Shown: positions 18,552 through 27,392 of the stretch, piece after piece
Position numbering within the stretch: position 1 is the first letter of the stretch
Layout: each line of letters begins with the position of its first letter
Source of the DNA: GCA-2720975 sp964467985
GTDB lineage: Bacteria; Planctomycetota; UBA1135; GCA-002686595
Assembly (NCBI GenBank): GCA_964467985.1
Contig: CAYXTP010000006.1
Location: 186,001 to 250,000 of the forward strand
DNA length: 64,000 bases
Direction of reading: 5' to 3'
Position numbers and translations under genes: made by a program
The notes under the pieces: generated by a model
Seen by the model: only the letters and a program-made list of their open reading frames with translations
What the model was told of the DNA's origin: nothing
The model's database searches: none

Positions 18552-19280
18552 ATGAGCCACACTGCCATTATTCCGCTCATCAGTTTCCTCGCCGCAGGTG
18601 CGGGGTACTTGGCCGCCGATTTCATCACGGGCGACGACCCGGCTCCCACTTTGGCGGAGAAGGGCTCGCCAGCGACAGACCTGGGTGTCACTGGGGATTC
18701 GATTCGGGATAGCCTGGATGACTTCGCCATGCGACTGAGCACCTTGGAAGCCCGCAAGGCGATGACCGAAGTCAACCGCAGGCCCGCCAGTGCTGCGGAC
18801 GACTCGCTCGAGCAGGAAATCGCCTCGCTGCGCGATCTCCTGGCTTCGTTCAAGTCGGTGGAGGTGGCTCCTCCGGCGCGCTTCCAGGACATGGTCGAGT
18901 TGGCCATCGAGACGCGTGAAGAGCGCCAGGAGGTCGAGCGCGAGGTTCGGCGGGCCGAACAGCGTGAGGAACGCCTGGACCGCACGATGGACGACCTGAC
19001 CACCAAACTGGGTTTGGGCCCTGGCCAGGCCAGCGACCTGAGGACGGTCCTGACTGACCGCAACCAGGAACGCGATGAGTTCTTCCGGCAAATGCGAGAC
19101 CCGGCGTCCACCATTGATCGGGGTTCGATACGAGACTTGCTGAGCGAGAAGAACAAGACTTACGACGCACAGATCCAGACGATCCTGAGCCCCCAGCAGT
19201 GGGAGCAATACGGCGCCATGGACACGGGCGGCATGGGTGGCTTTGGCGGAGGCCGTGGCCGAGGCAATCGGGACGGCTAG
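18552..19280 (+). CDS. Membrane-anchored coiled-coil protein with Gly-rich tail
   Basis: 242 residues. One N-terminal hydrophobic helix (IIPLISFLAAGAGYLAADF) anchors a periplasmic domain. Residues about 80-165 are strongly charged and helical (ETREERQEVEREVRRAEQREERLDRTMDDL), predicted coiled coil. LSPQQWEQY near residue 216 resembles the LTxxQ-type ending of Spy/CpxP-like periplasmic sensors, although overall family membership is uncertain. The last 18 residues are Gly-rich (GGMGGFGGGRGRGNRDG), like the insert in the preceding gene. It starts 2 bases after that gene, so the two are co-transcribed and may act together at the envelope. Confidence 0.6.
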   Translation: MSHTAIIPLISFLAAGAGYLAADFITGDDPAPTLAEKGSPATDLGVTGDSIRDSLDDFAMRLSTLEARKAMTEVNRRPASAADDSLEQEIASLRDLLASFKSVEVAPPARFQDMVELAIETREERQEVEREVRRAEQREERLDRTMDDLTTKLGLGPGQASDLRTVLTDRNQERDEFFRQMRDPASTIDRGSIRDLLSEKNKTYDAQIQTILSPQQWEQYGAMDTGGMGGFGGGRGRGNRDG

Positions 19281-19304
19281 ACAAACCGACGCAACACCTC
19301 AAAG

Positions 19305-19337
19305 GCCATGCATGGGTAGACTCTGCCCATGCATGGC
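19305..19337. promoter_or_regulatory. Inverted repeat that contains the start codon of the sulfatase gene
   Basis: GCCATGCATGGG at 19305-19316 is perfectly complementary to CCCATGCATGGC at 19326-19337. The inner AGA/TCT adds three more pairs around one base. The predicted start ATG (19329-19331) lies in the right arm, so the mRNA hairpin would hide it. It could also end transcription of the upstream pair or act as a protein-binding palindrome. Confidence 0.6.
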
Positions 19338-20801
19338 TTCATTCATTTCTGCTGCTTGTCGCTCTCCGGGTCCCTGGTGGGCACCGAACTGCCGGATCCC
19401 CCGCCGAACATCGTCTTTGTTCTGGCCGATGACTTGGGTTATGCCGACTTGGGTTGCTTTGGGTCGGAGACCATCCAGACCCCGCACCTGGATAGACTGG
19501 CCCAGCAAGGGCTGAGCTTCACGCGTCACTACGCAGGGGACGCGGTCTGCGCGCCCTCCCGCTGCGTGTTGATGACGGGACTGCACACGGGCCATGCTCA
19601 CGTGCGTGACAACAGCGGATGGCACCGCAAGAACAACCCGCATGGCGAGGGCCAGGTTCCCTTGCCCGCTGAGACGCCAACGCTCGCACGCCTACTGCAG
19701 CAACGTGGTTACGCGACCGGCGCCTTCGGCAAGTGGGGTCTGGGTGGCCCCGGCGAGAGCGGCGAGCCCCACCTGCAGGGCTTTGATGAGTTCTTCGGGT
19801 ACCTGTGCCAGGCCCAAGCTCACAACCACTATCCCGATCACCTCTGGCACAACGGCAAGCGCGTCGAAACGGGCAATCCCGTTTTCTCGGCCCACGAAAA
19901 ACTGGCCCGTGCACCCGAATCAGCAGAAGAGTGGGAGCGCTTTCAGGGTCCAGCCTACGCCCCGGAACTGTTTATTGAGCGCGCTGAGGCGTTCATCCAC
20001 ACCAACGCGAAGCGGCCCTTCTTCCTCTACTACCCCAGCGCTATCCCCCATCTTGCGCTGCAGGTCCCCGATGAAGCACTCGACGCCTACCCCGCTGAAT
20101 GGGACGACGCTCCCTACCTAGGTGAACGCGGCTACCTGCCCCACCCGCGCCCGCGCGCCGCCTACGCCGCCATGATCACCCACCTGGACGCCGAGGTCGG
20201 CCGCTTGCTGCAGGCCGTAGCGCAGGAGGGTCTGAGCGAGAAGACCCTGTTCCTTTTCACGAGCGACAACGGTCCCACCTACACGGGCGGCAGCGACTCT
20301 CCGTTCTTCAACTCCGCCGGCCCTCTGCGGGGTTTGAAGGGCAGCCTCTACGAGGGAGGTCTGCGGGTGCCCTTGATCGCCCACTGGCCTGGAACCATCG
20401 CGGCTGGGAGCACGAGTGCGCGGGTCTGTGCCTTCCAAGACTTCTTGCCGACCCTGTGTTCCTTGGCGGGCGTCGAGCCTCCCTCGGGACTCGACGGCAT
20501 CGATCTCAGTGGCACGCTGCGAGGCCTGCCGCCGCGCTTGGCCCAACGCCCGCCCCTGTACTGGGAACTCGGCCGCCGCCAAGCGTTGCTACACGGCCGC
20601 TGGAAGTGGGTGCGCCAAATTTCCAAGGCGGGCGTGGTGCGCGAGGAACTCTTTGATCTGCAGGTCGATCCTACGGAGGGCACAAACCTGGCGGAGAAAC
20701 TCCCCGATCGCCTAGCATCTCTGCGCGCAACCGCGATGGCGGAGCGCCGTCCGTCAAAGCTCTTCCCCGGACCCTTTGACGGACTCGGCAACGACGAATA
20801 G
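19329..20801 (+). CDS. Arylsulfatase (type I, formylglycine-dependent)
   Basis: 490 residues with a short exported N-terminus. Sulfatase landmarks occur in order: NIVFVLADDLGYADLGC (metal site), AVCAPSRCVLMTGLHTGH with the canonical C-x-P-S-R formylglycine motif, GKWGLGG, FTSDNGPTYTGG and LRGLKGSLYEGGLRVP. The length fits the arylsulfatase A/S1 family. It should remove sulfate from sulfated glycans or similar esters in the periplasm or outside the cell. An anaerobic or FGE-type maturase is needed, and none is in the window. The start codon lies inside a strong inverted repeat. The gene converges on the M28 peptidase with only two bases between stops, leaving no room for a separate terminator. 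Confidence 0.92.
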   Translation: MHGFIHFCCLSLSGSLVGTELPDPPPNIVFVLADDLGYADLGCFGSETIQTPHLDRLAQQGLSFTRHYAGDAVCAPSRCVLMTGLHTGHAHVRDNSGWHRKNNPHGEGQVPLPAETPTLARLLQQRGYATGAFGKWGLGGPGESGEPHLQGFDEFFGYLCQAQAHNHYPDHLWHNGKRVETGNPVFSAHEKLARAPESAEEWERFQGPAYAPELFIERAEAFIHTNAKRPFFLYYPSAIPHLALQVPDEALDAYPAEWDDAPYLGERGYLPHPRPRAAYAAMITHLDAEVGRLLQAVAQEGLSEKTLFLFTSDNGPTYTGGSDSPFFNSAGPLRGLKGSLYEGGLRVPLIAHWPGTIAAGSTSARVCAFQDFLPTLCSLAGVEPPSGLDGIDLSGTLRGLPPRLAQRPPLYWELGRRQALLHGRWKWVRQISKAGVVREELFDLQVDPTEGTNLAEKLPDRLASLRATAMAERRPSKLFPGPFDGLGNDE

Positions 20802-20803
20802 GA

Positions 20804-22681
20804 CTAGCGTTCCGCCAGGGTCAGCCAGAAGACCTTTTCCTCACCTGCGCGATGCACGGTGACCTGCACCCGGTCACCTGGGGTGTGTCCACCCAAGAGC
20901 TTGCGCAGGGCTTCCATGCCTTCCAGCGGTTTGCCGGCCCACTTGATGAGCCGATCACCTGCAAGCAATCCAGCCTGCTCGGCCGGTGCGCCTTCAACGA
21001 CCTCTCCAATCAGGACTCCCGCCAGATCCCCTGCGTCTTCTCCCATGATGCCCACCAGGACCTTGGGAGCGACTGGGACCGGGGGCGGGACCCTGCGCTC
21101 ACCCTCCCTCCCACTTCCGTTTCGAGGCTGGGGTGCCGCATAGGGAAAGGCGGTCTCCCGCAAGGCGGCGCCACGAAGGATCTCGTGAAACAAGTCGATG
21201 GCGTGGACTGCATCAACGCGGTTGATCTTGTCGGCCACATCGCGCGATGTGTGATAGTCGTCGTGGAAGTTTGCAATGATGCCAAACAACACCGGCATCT
21301 TGGCTCGGTAGAAGGACGTGTGATCGGATGCCCGGGGCATGTTCTCCGGCTGGACGATGGTCAAAGGAGAGGCCTCAAACATGGGCGCCAACCACTCCGC
21401 CATGCCCTCGCCCGTTGAGGCTCCAGAGACCGACAAGCGGCCGCCGACGATGCGGCCGATCATGTCGAAATTGATCATCAACTTGTGCTGCTCGATGGGC
21501 ACCAGTGGATTGCGACAGTAATAGTCAGAACCGATCAACCCCGATTCTTCTGCGCTGAAGCACATGAACAGCACGGAACGAGCGGGCTGGTCAGCGGGCA
21601 GTTCGCGATACTCGTCCGCCAGGCGCTTGGCCAGCATGATCACCGCGGCGCTACCGGAGGCGTTGTCATCCGCACCGGGGTGCAACTTCCCCGGGCCCTC
21701 GCGGGAACCAAAATCCCCCATGCCGAGGTGATCGAGGTGAGCTCCGAGTACGACGTATTCCGAGGCCAGAGATCCCCGTCCCGGTAGCAACCCGATGACG
21801 TTTTCGGCGGTCATGGGCTCGGCGGCGATCTGTGCGTTGAGAGCGATTTCACAACCCAGGTCGCGCACCACTCCGGCCTTGTCCGCCGCACGGCGGAGAT
21901 CCATGAGAGACTCGGAAACGCCGCCGTGCTTCAGCATCCTGGCAGCGGCGTCCGTGCTGGCCATCAAGACCGGAATATCCACGTAGCTCCTAGATCCCCT
22001 GCCCGCGATCATCAGATCCGCCACCCGATTGTCCGCAGCACCCGGGGGGCTGACGAGCACGATGCCCAAGGCACCGCGCTCCGCTGCAGCCTTCAGCTTG
22101 CGACCGAATCCGGACTTGGCTGTCCAGGGTCCGCGTGTGGCCCAGAGGCTCTTGCCTTCTTCATCCATCGGCTCGAAGCGCATGATCAGCGCGATCTTTC
22201 CCGTGAGGTCGGTGTCCGCGTCGAATCCCACGTAGCCCTCCTGGCCCTTCTCGATTCCGTAGCCACAGAAGACGAGTGGACCTTGACTGGCACCTGATCC
22301 GCCCATGCCCGTCACTCCGAAGTCCACCCCGTGTGCGAGCTTCAGGGTTCCGTTCGAAAGGGCGGCTGCAGTCACGGTGCGGCGCTTGCCAACGGGGAAA
22401 CTCTGGCGGTAGCTGGCGCCGTCCATGGGCCGCTCAAGTCCGGCCTTGGCGAAGTACGACTCCACGTACTCGGTGGCGATCTCCATCCCACGCGTTCCAG
22501 GTAGACGCCCTTCGAGGAACGGGTTGGCGAGAAAGGTCACGTGCTCGTTGTAGGTACGTACGTCTTCGCCCAACTCATCCAAAAGAGCTGCGATGGGTGC
22601 TTCCTGAGCCGCGACTTCGCCTTGCACCAGGAGGCAAGCAATGGTCAGCGCGAGAGGCAGGGGATTGAAGGGACGGTTCAC
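20804..22681 (-). CDS. Secreted M28 aminopeptidase-like metallopeptidase with PA and PDZ domains
   Basis: About 625 residues if translation begins at the GTG at 22681, which gives a clean signal peptide (VNRPFNPLPLALTIACLLV). The frame is open upstream to 22777, but that part is not signal-like. After cleavage come a PA-like insert (near 90-260), then the M28 core: VVLGAHLDHLGMG (zinc His), HPGADDNASGSAAVIMLA (bridging Asp), FMCFSAEESGLIGSDYY (catalytic and zinc Glu) and RASDHTSFYRAKMPVLFG. A C-terminal PDZ-like domain (VVEGAPAEQAGLLAGDRLIKW) binds peptides or partners. It probably trims peptides outside the cytoplasm. Neighbouring genes give no specific substrate. Confidence 0.9.
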   Translation of the reverse strand: MNRPFNPLPLALTIACLLVQGEVAAQEAPIAALLDELGEDVRTYNEHVTFLANPFLEGRLPGTRGMEIATEYVESYFAKAGLERPMDGASYRQSFPVGKRRTVTAAALSNGTLKLAHGVDFGVTGMGGSGASQGPLVFCGYGIEKGQEGYVGFDADTDLTGKIALIMRFEPMDEEGKSLWATRGPWTAKSGFGRKLKAAAERGALGIVLVSPPGAADNRVADLMIAGRGSRSYVDIPVLMASTDAAARMLKHGGVSESLMDLRRAADKAGVVRDLGCEIALNAQIAAEPMTAENVIGLLPGRGSLASEYVVLGAHLDHLGMGDFGSREGPGKLHPGADDNASGSAAVIMLAKRLADEYRELPADQPARSVLFMCFSAEESGLIGSDYYCRNPLVPIEQHKLMINFDMIGRIVGGRLSVSGASTGEGMAEWLAPMFEASPLTIVQPENMPRASDHTSFYRAKMPVLFGIIANFHDDYHTSRDVADKINRVDAVHAIDLFHEILRGAALRETAFPYAAPQPRNGSGREGERRVPPPVPVAPKVLVGIMGEDAGDLAGVLIGEVVEGAPAEQAGLLAGDRLIKWAGKPLEGMEALRKLLGGHTPGDRVQVTVHRAGEEKVFWLTLAER

Positions 22682-22829
22682 GATGGAAGCTGGGGAAAGG
22701 AGATGAATGAGGTTAGCGCTCCTCCCACTTGGGCACAGCCCCGGGTTGAAAAACCCCCGCAAGGCTTCTCGTCCCATCCAATCGAGAGCCGGGTGGGTCT
22801 CGCCACCACACCTGCGCTAGACTACGCCC

Positions 22830-24119
22830 ATGGGCTCCCCCTGGTCCCTGCTGACTGGCATCTGTGTGCTGGGTCTTACAGCAACCAACCGCCATCCCCT
22901 CGATGGTCCCGATGTAGACCTGCGCGTGTGGGTTGAAGAGGATTCGGTGACGGCGCATGTGGCGTTCAATCTGGCGTTCGTCGATGCGTTGGTTGAGATC
23001 CCACGCGAAGACGAGATGCTTCTGCGGGACCCTGAGTTCGGTCTGGCCGAAGAGATCGTCTTTGAACTCCTGACCGAGACGCTCTTGGTCTCGGTCGGAG
23101 ATCAAGCCCTCCGGCCAAAGAATGCCGGCTTTGAGATCGTCGATCCCAACTTTGATTTCTTAGCTCATTTCCCGCGCTTCGGGACGCAGGCCATGCAAAA
23201 GCTGCGCATGACCTTGGAGTTCGCCCTGGAGGCGCCGCCCAGCGCAGTAGACATCACCTGGCTGGCCTACCCAGATGATCCCATTCTGTCCGAGCCCGGG
23301 AGCCCGGTTCCCATGGACATCATCGGACACTTGAGCGCGGGCGGAGTTCGATCGCGATTGACGCTGACCGAGTCGTCCCCGGACTGGAATTGGAGGGGCT
23401 CCACCGTCGCCAGCGCGGAGCACTTCGAGGTCGTGCCAAGTATCGAGCGAGAGGTGCCCACTCGCTGGCCACTGCTGACCCTGGCCCTTGTCGTGGCTGG
23501 TGCGACCCTGCTGGCCCCCAGGAATCGCAAGCGACCTCGGCCCTTGCTCGCCGCAGGTATGGGTTGCTTGATTGTTGCTCCATTCACTTGGAGCCTGCGC
23601 TCTGAATTTTCGTCCCTGTCGGGCGGAACGCCATTGCCCAGTGACGCAGTCGCCCGCGCCGTGTTCAAGCCCCTGCATGCGAACGTCTACCGCGCCTTCG
23701 ATTTCACGAACCAGTCGGACATCTACGACTCCCTGGCTCTCAGTGTGCACGGTGATCTGCTGGACGACCTGTACACCCAAATCCTCGAGGGCTTGGTCAT
23801 GCAAGAGGAAGAAGGTGCGGTCAGCGAGGTCCAAGATGTGCGCGTCACGGACCTGGTCATCGAGAGTGTTGGCCTGGATGCCACCGGTTCCCCCACGTTC
23901 AACGCCCGCTGCTTATGGGAAGTCGATGGTGCGGTGTTCCACTCCAACCACTCACACTGGCGCACGAACGAGTATGAAGCGCGCTACGAAGTGGCTGCGA
24001 CCCCAGCGGGCTGGCGTATCGTCGACCACGTGGTCCTGGCCGCGCGTAGACTCGATGCCGGCCCCCTTGCCCCCGAGGCGGCCCAGCGCAGACCGCATGC
24101 CGGCAGCGAGGCTTTCTGA
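22830..24119 (+). CDS. Membrane protein of unknown function linked to a FtsX-type ABC transporter
   Basis: 429 residues. It has a signal-like N-terminus, a soluble domain of about 210 residues, and two membrane helices (WPLLTLALVVAGATLLAP and LLAAGMGCLIVAPFTW). After these comes a second soluble domain starting VFKPLHANVYRAFDFTNQSD that holds the motif SVHGDLLDDLYTQILEGLVMQEEEG. No family is recognised. The stop overlaps the ABC ATPase start (TGATG) and the ATPase overlaps the permease, so this is the first subunit of one transport operon that ends with a ZnuA-like lipoprotein. A metal-sensing or periplasmic accessory role is inferred from context only. Confidence 0.65.
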   Translation: MGSPWSLLTGICVLGLTATNRHPLDGPDVDLRVWVEEDSVTAHVAFNLAFVDALVEIPREDEMLLRDPEFGLAEEIVFELLTETLLVSVGDQALRPKNAGFEIVDPNFDFLAHFPRFGTQAMQKLRMTLEFALEAPPSAVDITWLAYPDDPILSEPGSPVPMDIIGHLSAGGVRSRLTLTESSPDWNWRGSTVASAEHFEVVPSIEREVPTRWPLLTLALVVAGATLLAPRNRKRPRPLLAAGMGCLIVAPFTWSLRSEFSSLSGGTPLPSDAVARAVFKPLHANVYRAFDFTNQSDIYDSLALSVHGDLLDDLYTQILEGLVMQEEEGAVSEVQDVRVTDLVIESVGLDATGSPTFNARCLWEVDGAVFHSNHSHWRTNEYEARYEVAATPAGWRIVDHVVLAARRLDAGPLAPEAAQRRPHAGSEAF

Positions 24120-24796
24120 TGGCAGAGGCCTTGTTGACCGCCCGGGCTCTGCGCTTTGCCTATCCCGAAGGCCGCTTCCAAGCGCATGTTCCTGAGTTCC
24201 GACTCGCGCGTGGTGAACGCGTGGCCTGCGTGGGCAGCAGCGGGGCGGGCAAGACCACTCTCCTGCACTTGCTGACCGGTGTGCTGCGCGCCCACAGCGG
24301 AACTATCGAGCTGAACGGCGAGGAACTGACTGAGTTGAGCGAAGAAGCGTGCCGTGCGTTGCGCGTACGTTCGGTGGGCATGGTGTTCCAACAGTTCGCA
24401 CTGCTCGAGTACCTGTCCGTGCTAGACAATATCCTGTTGCCGTACTTGATCTCAGCCGCCTTGCAGCTCGACGCCAAGGCTCAGGAGCGCGCGAGCTCAC
24501 TGGCGACCGCCACGGGCATCGATTCCCTACTCGAACGCAAACCTGGCCAGCTCTCGCAAGGAGAACGACAGCGAGTCGCCCTGTGCCGCGCGTTGGTCAC
24601 GGAACCAGCGCTTGTCCTGGCCGACGAGCCCACGGGCAATCTGGACAGTACGCGGACGGATTCCGCCATGGATTTGCTCTTCGAAGTGTGCGCACGCCAC
24701 AACAGCGCGCTGCTCGTCGTGACCCACGACACGCGCCTCTTGGAACGCTTTGATCGCGTCTTGCAATTGGACGAGTGCATGGAGGTCACGCGATGA
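24119..24796 (+). CDS. ABC transporter ATP-binding protein, LolD/MacB type
   Basis: 225 residues, typical length. Walker A is GSSGAGKTT (near 39-47), the signature is LSQGERQRVALCRAL, and Walker B is LVLADEPTGNLDS followed by the H-loop in VVTHDTRLLERF. The PTGNLDS ending is typical of ATPases that drive FtsX/MacB/LolCDE permeases rather than of ZnuC-type importers. It works with the next gene, whose ATG lies inside its final codons (ATGA), and with the accessory membrane protein upstream. Confidence 0.93.
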   Translation: MAEALLTARALRFAYPEGRFQAHVPEFRLARGERVACVGSSGAGKTTLLHLLTGVLRAHSGTIELNGEELTELSEEACRALRVRSVGMVFQQFALLEYLSVLDNILLPYLISAALQLDAKAQERASSLATATGIDSLLERKPGQLSQGERQRVALCRALVTEPALVLADEPTGNLDSTRTDSAMDLLFEVCARHNSALLVVTHDTRLLERFDRVLQLDECMEVTR

Positions 24797-25968
24797 GGGG
24801 CCTACTGCACATGGCCTGCGCTCACGCGGGTCACCATGCGTGGCGCAGTCTCCTGCTGACTTTTTGTCTGGGCATGGCGTTCCTCTTGCCCGCCACGACA
24901 CGCCAGTTGATGACGCGCTATGAAGCGGACCTGACGGCCCGAGCCCAGGCCACGCCAGTGGTGGCCGGCACACGTGGCAACCGCTTCGACCTGGTGCTGG
25001 GCGCCCTCTACTTCCGACAGAGTGCGCTCGAACCGGTGAACATGGGGTTGCTGCAGGAGATTCAGGAGCAGGGGCGCGGTGTGGCCATCCCCCTTCACAC
25101 GGGGCACTTGGCGCGCGGCGCCACCATCGTGGGGACGAGTGTCGAGTACTACGAGCAGCGCAAACTGACGCTGGCCTCCGGAACACTTCCGCTGATGCTT
25201 GGAGACGCGCTGCTCGGATCGAATGTGGCGCTGCGACTTGGGCTGTCTGCGGGCGGAGTCCTCTCCAGCGACCCCGACAACGTCTTCAACATCAATCAGC
25301 CGGGTGCAACGAACCTGGCCATCTGCGGCGTCCTGGATCCCACCGGGACCCCGGACGATGATGGCGTGTTCGTGGACATCAAGACGGCTTGGATGGTTAG
25401 TGGCTTGGTCCACGGTCACGGTGATGTCACTTCGCCTGGAGCCCTGGAAAAAGACATGCTGCTCTCCTCGACCGAGGATTCGGTGGCCGTCAGCCCCGCG
25501 CTGATCGAGCACGACCAAGTAGGAAAGGACAACCTTTGGGACTTCCACCTACACGCCCGTCCGGAAAAGCTACCACTGACCGCGATCCTCTACTTCCCTG
25601 CCGATTCCAAAGACAGCACGATCCTGCGTGCCCAGTTCAACCGCTCCGATGTCTTCCAGATGGTCGAGCCCTCCGCGGTGGTCGACGAACTGCTGAACTA
25701 CGCCTTTAAGGTCAAACACCTATTGGATGGAGTCGCATTGGTGCTCTTGATCTCAACTCTGGTCTTTGGAGGACTCGTTCTCTCTTTGGCCGCCCGCCTG
25801 CGCAAGGACGAGTTCGACATGCTGCACGCCATCGGATGCAGCCGTTCGGCAACCTGGATGTTGGTTGGCCTCGAACTTGCGGGCATCGTCATTTTGGCTG
25901 CATTCGGGGCAGGCGCGTGCCTAATTGCCTTGATGGCGTCTGCCCCTGATCTCATGCGTGTCTTCTGA
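24793..25968 (+). CDS. FtsX/MacB-type ABC permease
   Basis: 391 residues from the ATG at 24793, chosen because GGAGGT at 24781-24786 sits six bases upstream and the ATG overlaps the ATPase stop. One membrane helix near residues 15-35 is followed by a ~270-residue periplasmic domain, and helices at the C-terminus (ALVLLISTLVFGGLVLSLAARL and VGLELAGIVILAAFGAGACL). DEFDMLHAIGCSRSATWMLVG is the conserved FtsX cytoplasmic loop between them. Such permeases usually move lipoproteins or peptides by a mechanical cycle. Here the following gene is a metal-binding lipoprotein, suggesting metal handling instead. The number of membrane helices is low for a ZnuB permease. Confidence 0.85.
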   Translation: MRGLLHMACAHAGHHAWRSLLLTFCLGMAFLLPATTRQLMTRYEADLTARAQATPVVAGTRGNRFDLVLGALYFRQSALEPVNMGLLQEIQEQGRGVAIPLHTGHLARGATIVGTSVEYYEQRKLTLASGTLPLMLGDALLGSNVALRLGLSAGGVLSSDPDNVFNINQPGATNLAICGVLDPTGTPDDDGVFVDIKTAWMVSGLVHGHGDVTSPGALEKDMLLSSTEDSVAVSPALIEHDQVGKDNLWDFHLHARPEKLPLTAILYFPADSKDSTILRAQFNRSDVFQMVEPSAVVDELLNYAFKVKHLLDGVALVLLISTLVFGGLVLSLAARLRKDEFDMLHAIGCSRSATWMLVGLELAGIVILAAFGAGACLIALMASAPDLMRVF

Positions 25969-25986
25969 GCCAAATTACAAGCAACC

Positions 25987-26916
25987 ATGACTCTCACCCA
26001 CAGATCCCGCATCGCTCTACTCGCCCTCTTACTTGGAGGCTCAGCTTGCAGTCAGTCGCCCGATCCCGAACCCCTGCAACTCGACGAGCATGTCTTGGCC
26101 ACCTTCTATCCCTTGGAGTCCATGGCTAGAAGCCTGGCTCAAGGTGCGGTCGAGGTGCATTGCCCGCTACCCGAGGGCGCAGATCCTCAATTCTACAAGC
26201 CGAGCAGAGCCGATCTGGCCCTGTACCAGCGGGCGCGAGTTGTGCTCACCAATGGCGCGGGCTTCGAGCGTTGGTTGGGCACTGCCAGCTTAGCGCCCAG
26301 CCGGCTCGTGGACACGGCGGCCAACTTCAGCGAGCCCCTGATCGAACACAAGGGCAAGACGCACACGCATGGATTTGAAGGTGAGCACTCCCATGCTGGC
26401 ACCGACGGGCACTACTGGCTCGACCCCCTGCTCGCATTGGTGCAAGCCCAGGCATGCGGCGCGGCCATGACGTCGGCTTTCCCCGAGCATGAGCAGACCT
26501 TCGCTAGGGGCCTCTCCCAATTGGAAACCGATCTGCGCGCCCTGCACAAACGCATTGAATCCGCGGTCCCCGAGGGCACGCGCTTCCTAGCGAGCCACCC
26601 CGCCTACAACTATCTGGCCCGGCGCTACGGTTGGGAAGTGAAGAGCCTGGATCTGGATCCGGAACAGCCCCTGAGCGAGGAGCAATTCGAGCGCCTGGAA
26701 GATCTCGTAGACTCCTTCGACCCGGCCCTGCTGCTCTGGGAATCCGAAGCCCTCCCGGAGACTCGAAGTGCCCTGGAGACCCGGCTGAATTTGCGCTCCG
26801 TTGTCTTTTCGCCCGCTGAAAATCCCACAGCGGACGTGCGTGCATCGGGCACTACCTTCGTGGACATTCTCAGCGCAAACGTGGATCTGCTGCAGACTGC
26901 CCTGGCAGGCGATTGA
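25987..26916 (+). CDS. ZnuA-like metal-binding lipoprotein (cluster A-I)
   Basis: 309 residues. It is a lipoprotein (LLALLLGGSAC lipobox at about residue 20). Family motifs are FYPLESMARSLAQG, LPEGADPQFYKPSRADLALYQRARVVLTNG with a probable metal ligand position, a His-rich flexible loop (HTHGFEGEHSHAGTDGHYWLDP), SHPAYNYLARRYGW and TFVDIL. ZnuA/MntC-type proteins bind zinc or manganese in the periplasm; the His loop favours zinc. The expected ZnuB permease is absent. Instead the gene follows a FtsX-type ABC transporter by 18 bases. Confidence 0.85.
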   Translation: MTLTHRSRIALLALLLGGSACSQSPDPEPLQLDEHVLATFYPLESMARSLAQGAVEVHCPLPEGADPQFYKPSRADLALYQRARVVLTNGAGFERWLGTASLAPSRLVDTAANFSEPLIEHKGKTHTHGFEGEHSHAGTDGHYWLDPLLALVQAQACGAAMTSAFPEHEQTFARGLSQLETDLRALHKRIESAVPEGTRFLASHPAYNYLARRYGWEVKSLDLDPEQPLSEEQFERLEDLVDSFDPALLLWESEALPETRSALETRLNLRSVVFSPAENPTADVRASGTTFVDILSANVDLLQTALAGD

Positions 26917-26975
26917 ATCGCAGGGCCGGGCCGGGATTCCCTTTCTTCCGTTGCTCGACTCCTTAGACTCCTCCC

Positions 26976-27386
26976 ATGGCTTCCATCTTCGACAAGATCC
27001 TGAGTGGCGAGATCGCCTGCCAGCGGGTGTATGAAGATGAACACACGCTGGCTTTTCTGGACATCGCCCCCCTCGCACCGGGCCACACGTTGCTCATTCC
27101 CAAAGAGCCGCGCGAATTCCTGCACGAACTTTCCGACGAGAGCGCAGCAGCTCTGGGCCGCGTCCTTCCGCGGATCGCCCGCGCAGTGCTGGCCGCCACG
27201 GGTGCGGTGCACTACAACGTGCTGCAGAACAACGGTGAGAGCGCCCACCAAGCCGTGCCACACGTGCACTTTCACATCATCCCGCGCAGCGGCGCCGCGG
27301 GTCTCGGGATCGAATGGAGCAGCGGCGAACTCGGCGACTCCGACCAATTGTTGCAACGCATGCACAAGGCCCTCGAACAGGGATGA
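26976..27386 (+). CDS. HIT-family nucleotide hydrolase/transferase
   Basis: 136 residues with the triad loop PHVHFHIIPR (H-x-H-x-H), preceded by the conserved N-terminal stretch FDKILSGEIACQRVYEDEHTLAFLDIAPLAPGHTLLIPK. HIT proteins of the HINT group cleave nucleoside phosphoramidates or similar AMP derivatives. It is a stand-alone cytoplasmic enzyme, close to the usual 110-140 residues. It ends 6 bases before dihydroorotase and so probably shares its transcript. Confidence 0.92.
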   Translation: MASIFDKILSGEIACQRVYEDEHTLAFLDIAPLAPGHTLLIPKEPREFLHELSDESAAALGRVLPRIARAVLAATGAVHYNVLQNNGESAHQAVPHVHFHIIPRSGAAGLGIEWSSGELGDSDQLLQRMHKALEQG

Positions 27387-27392
27387 CCGACG

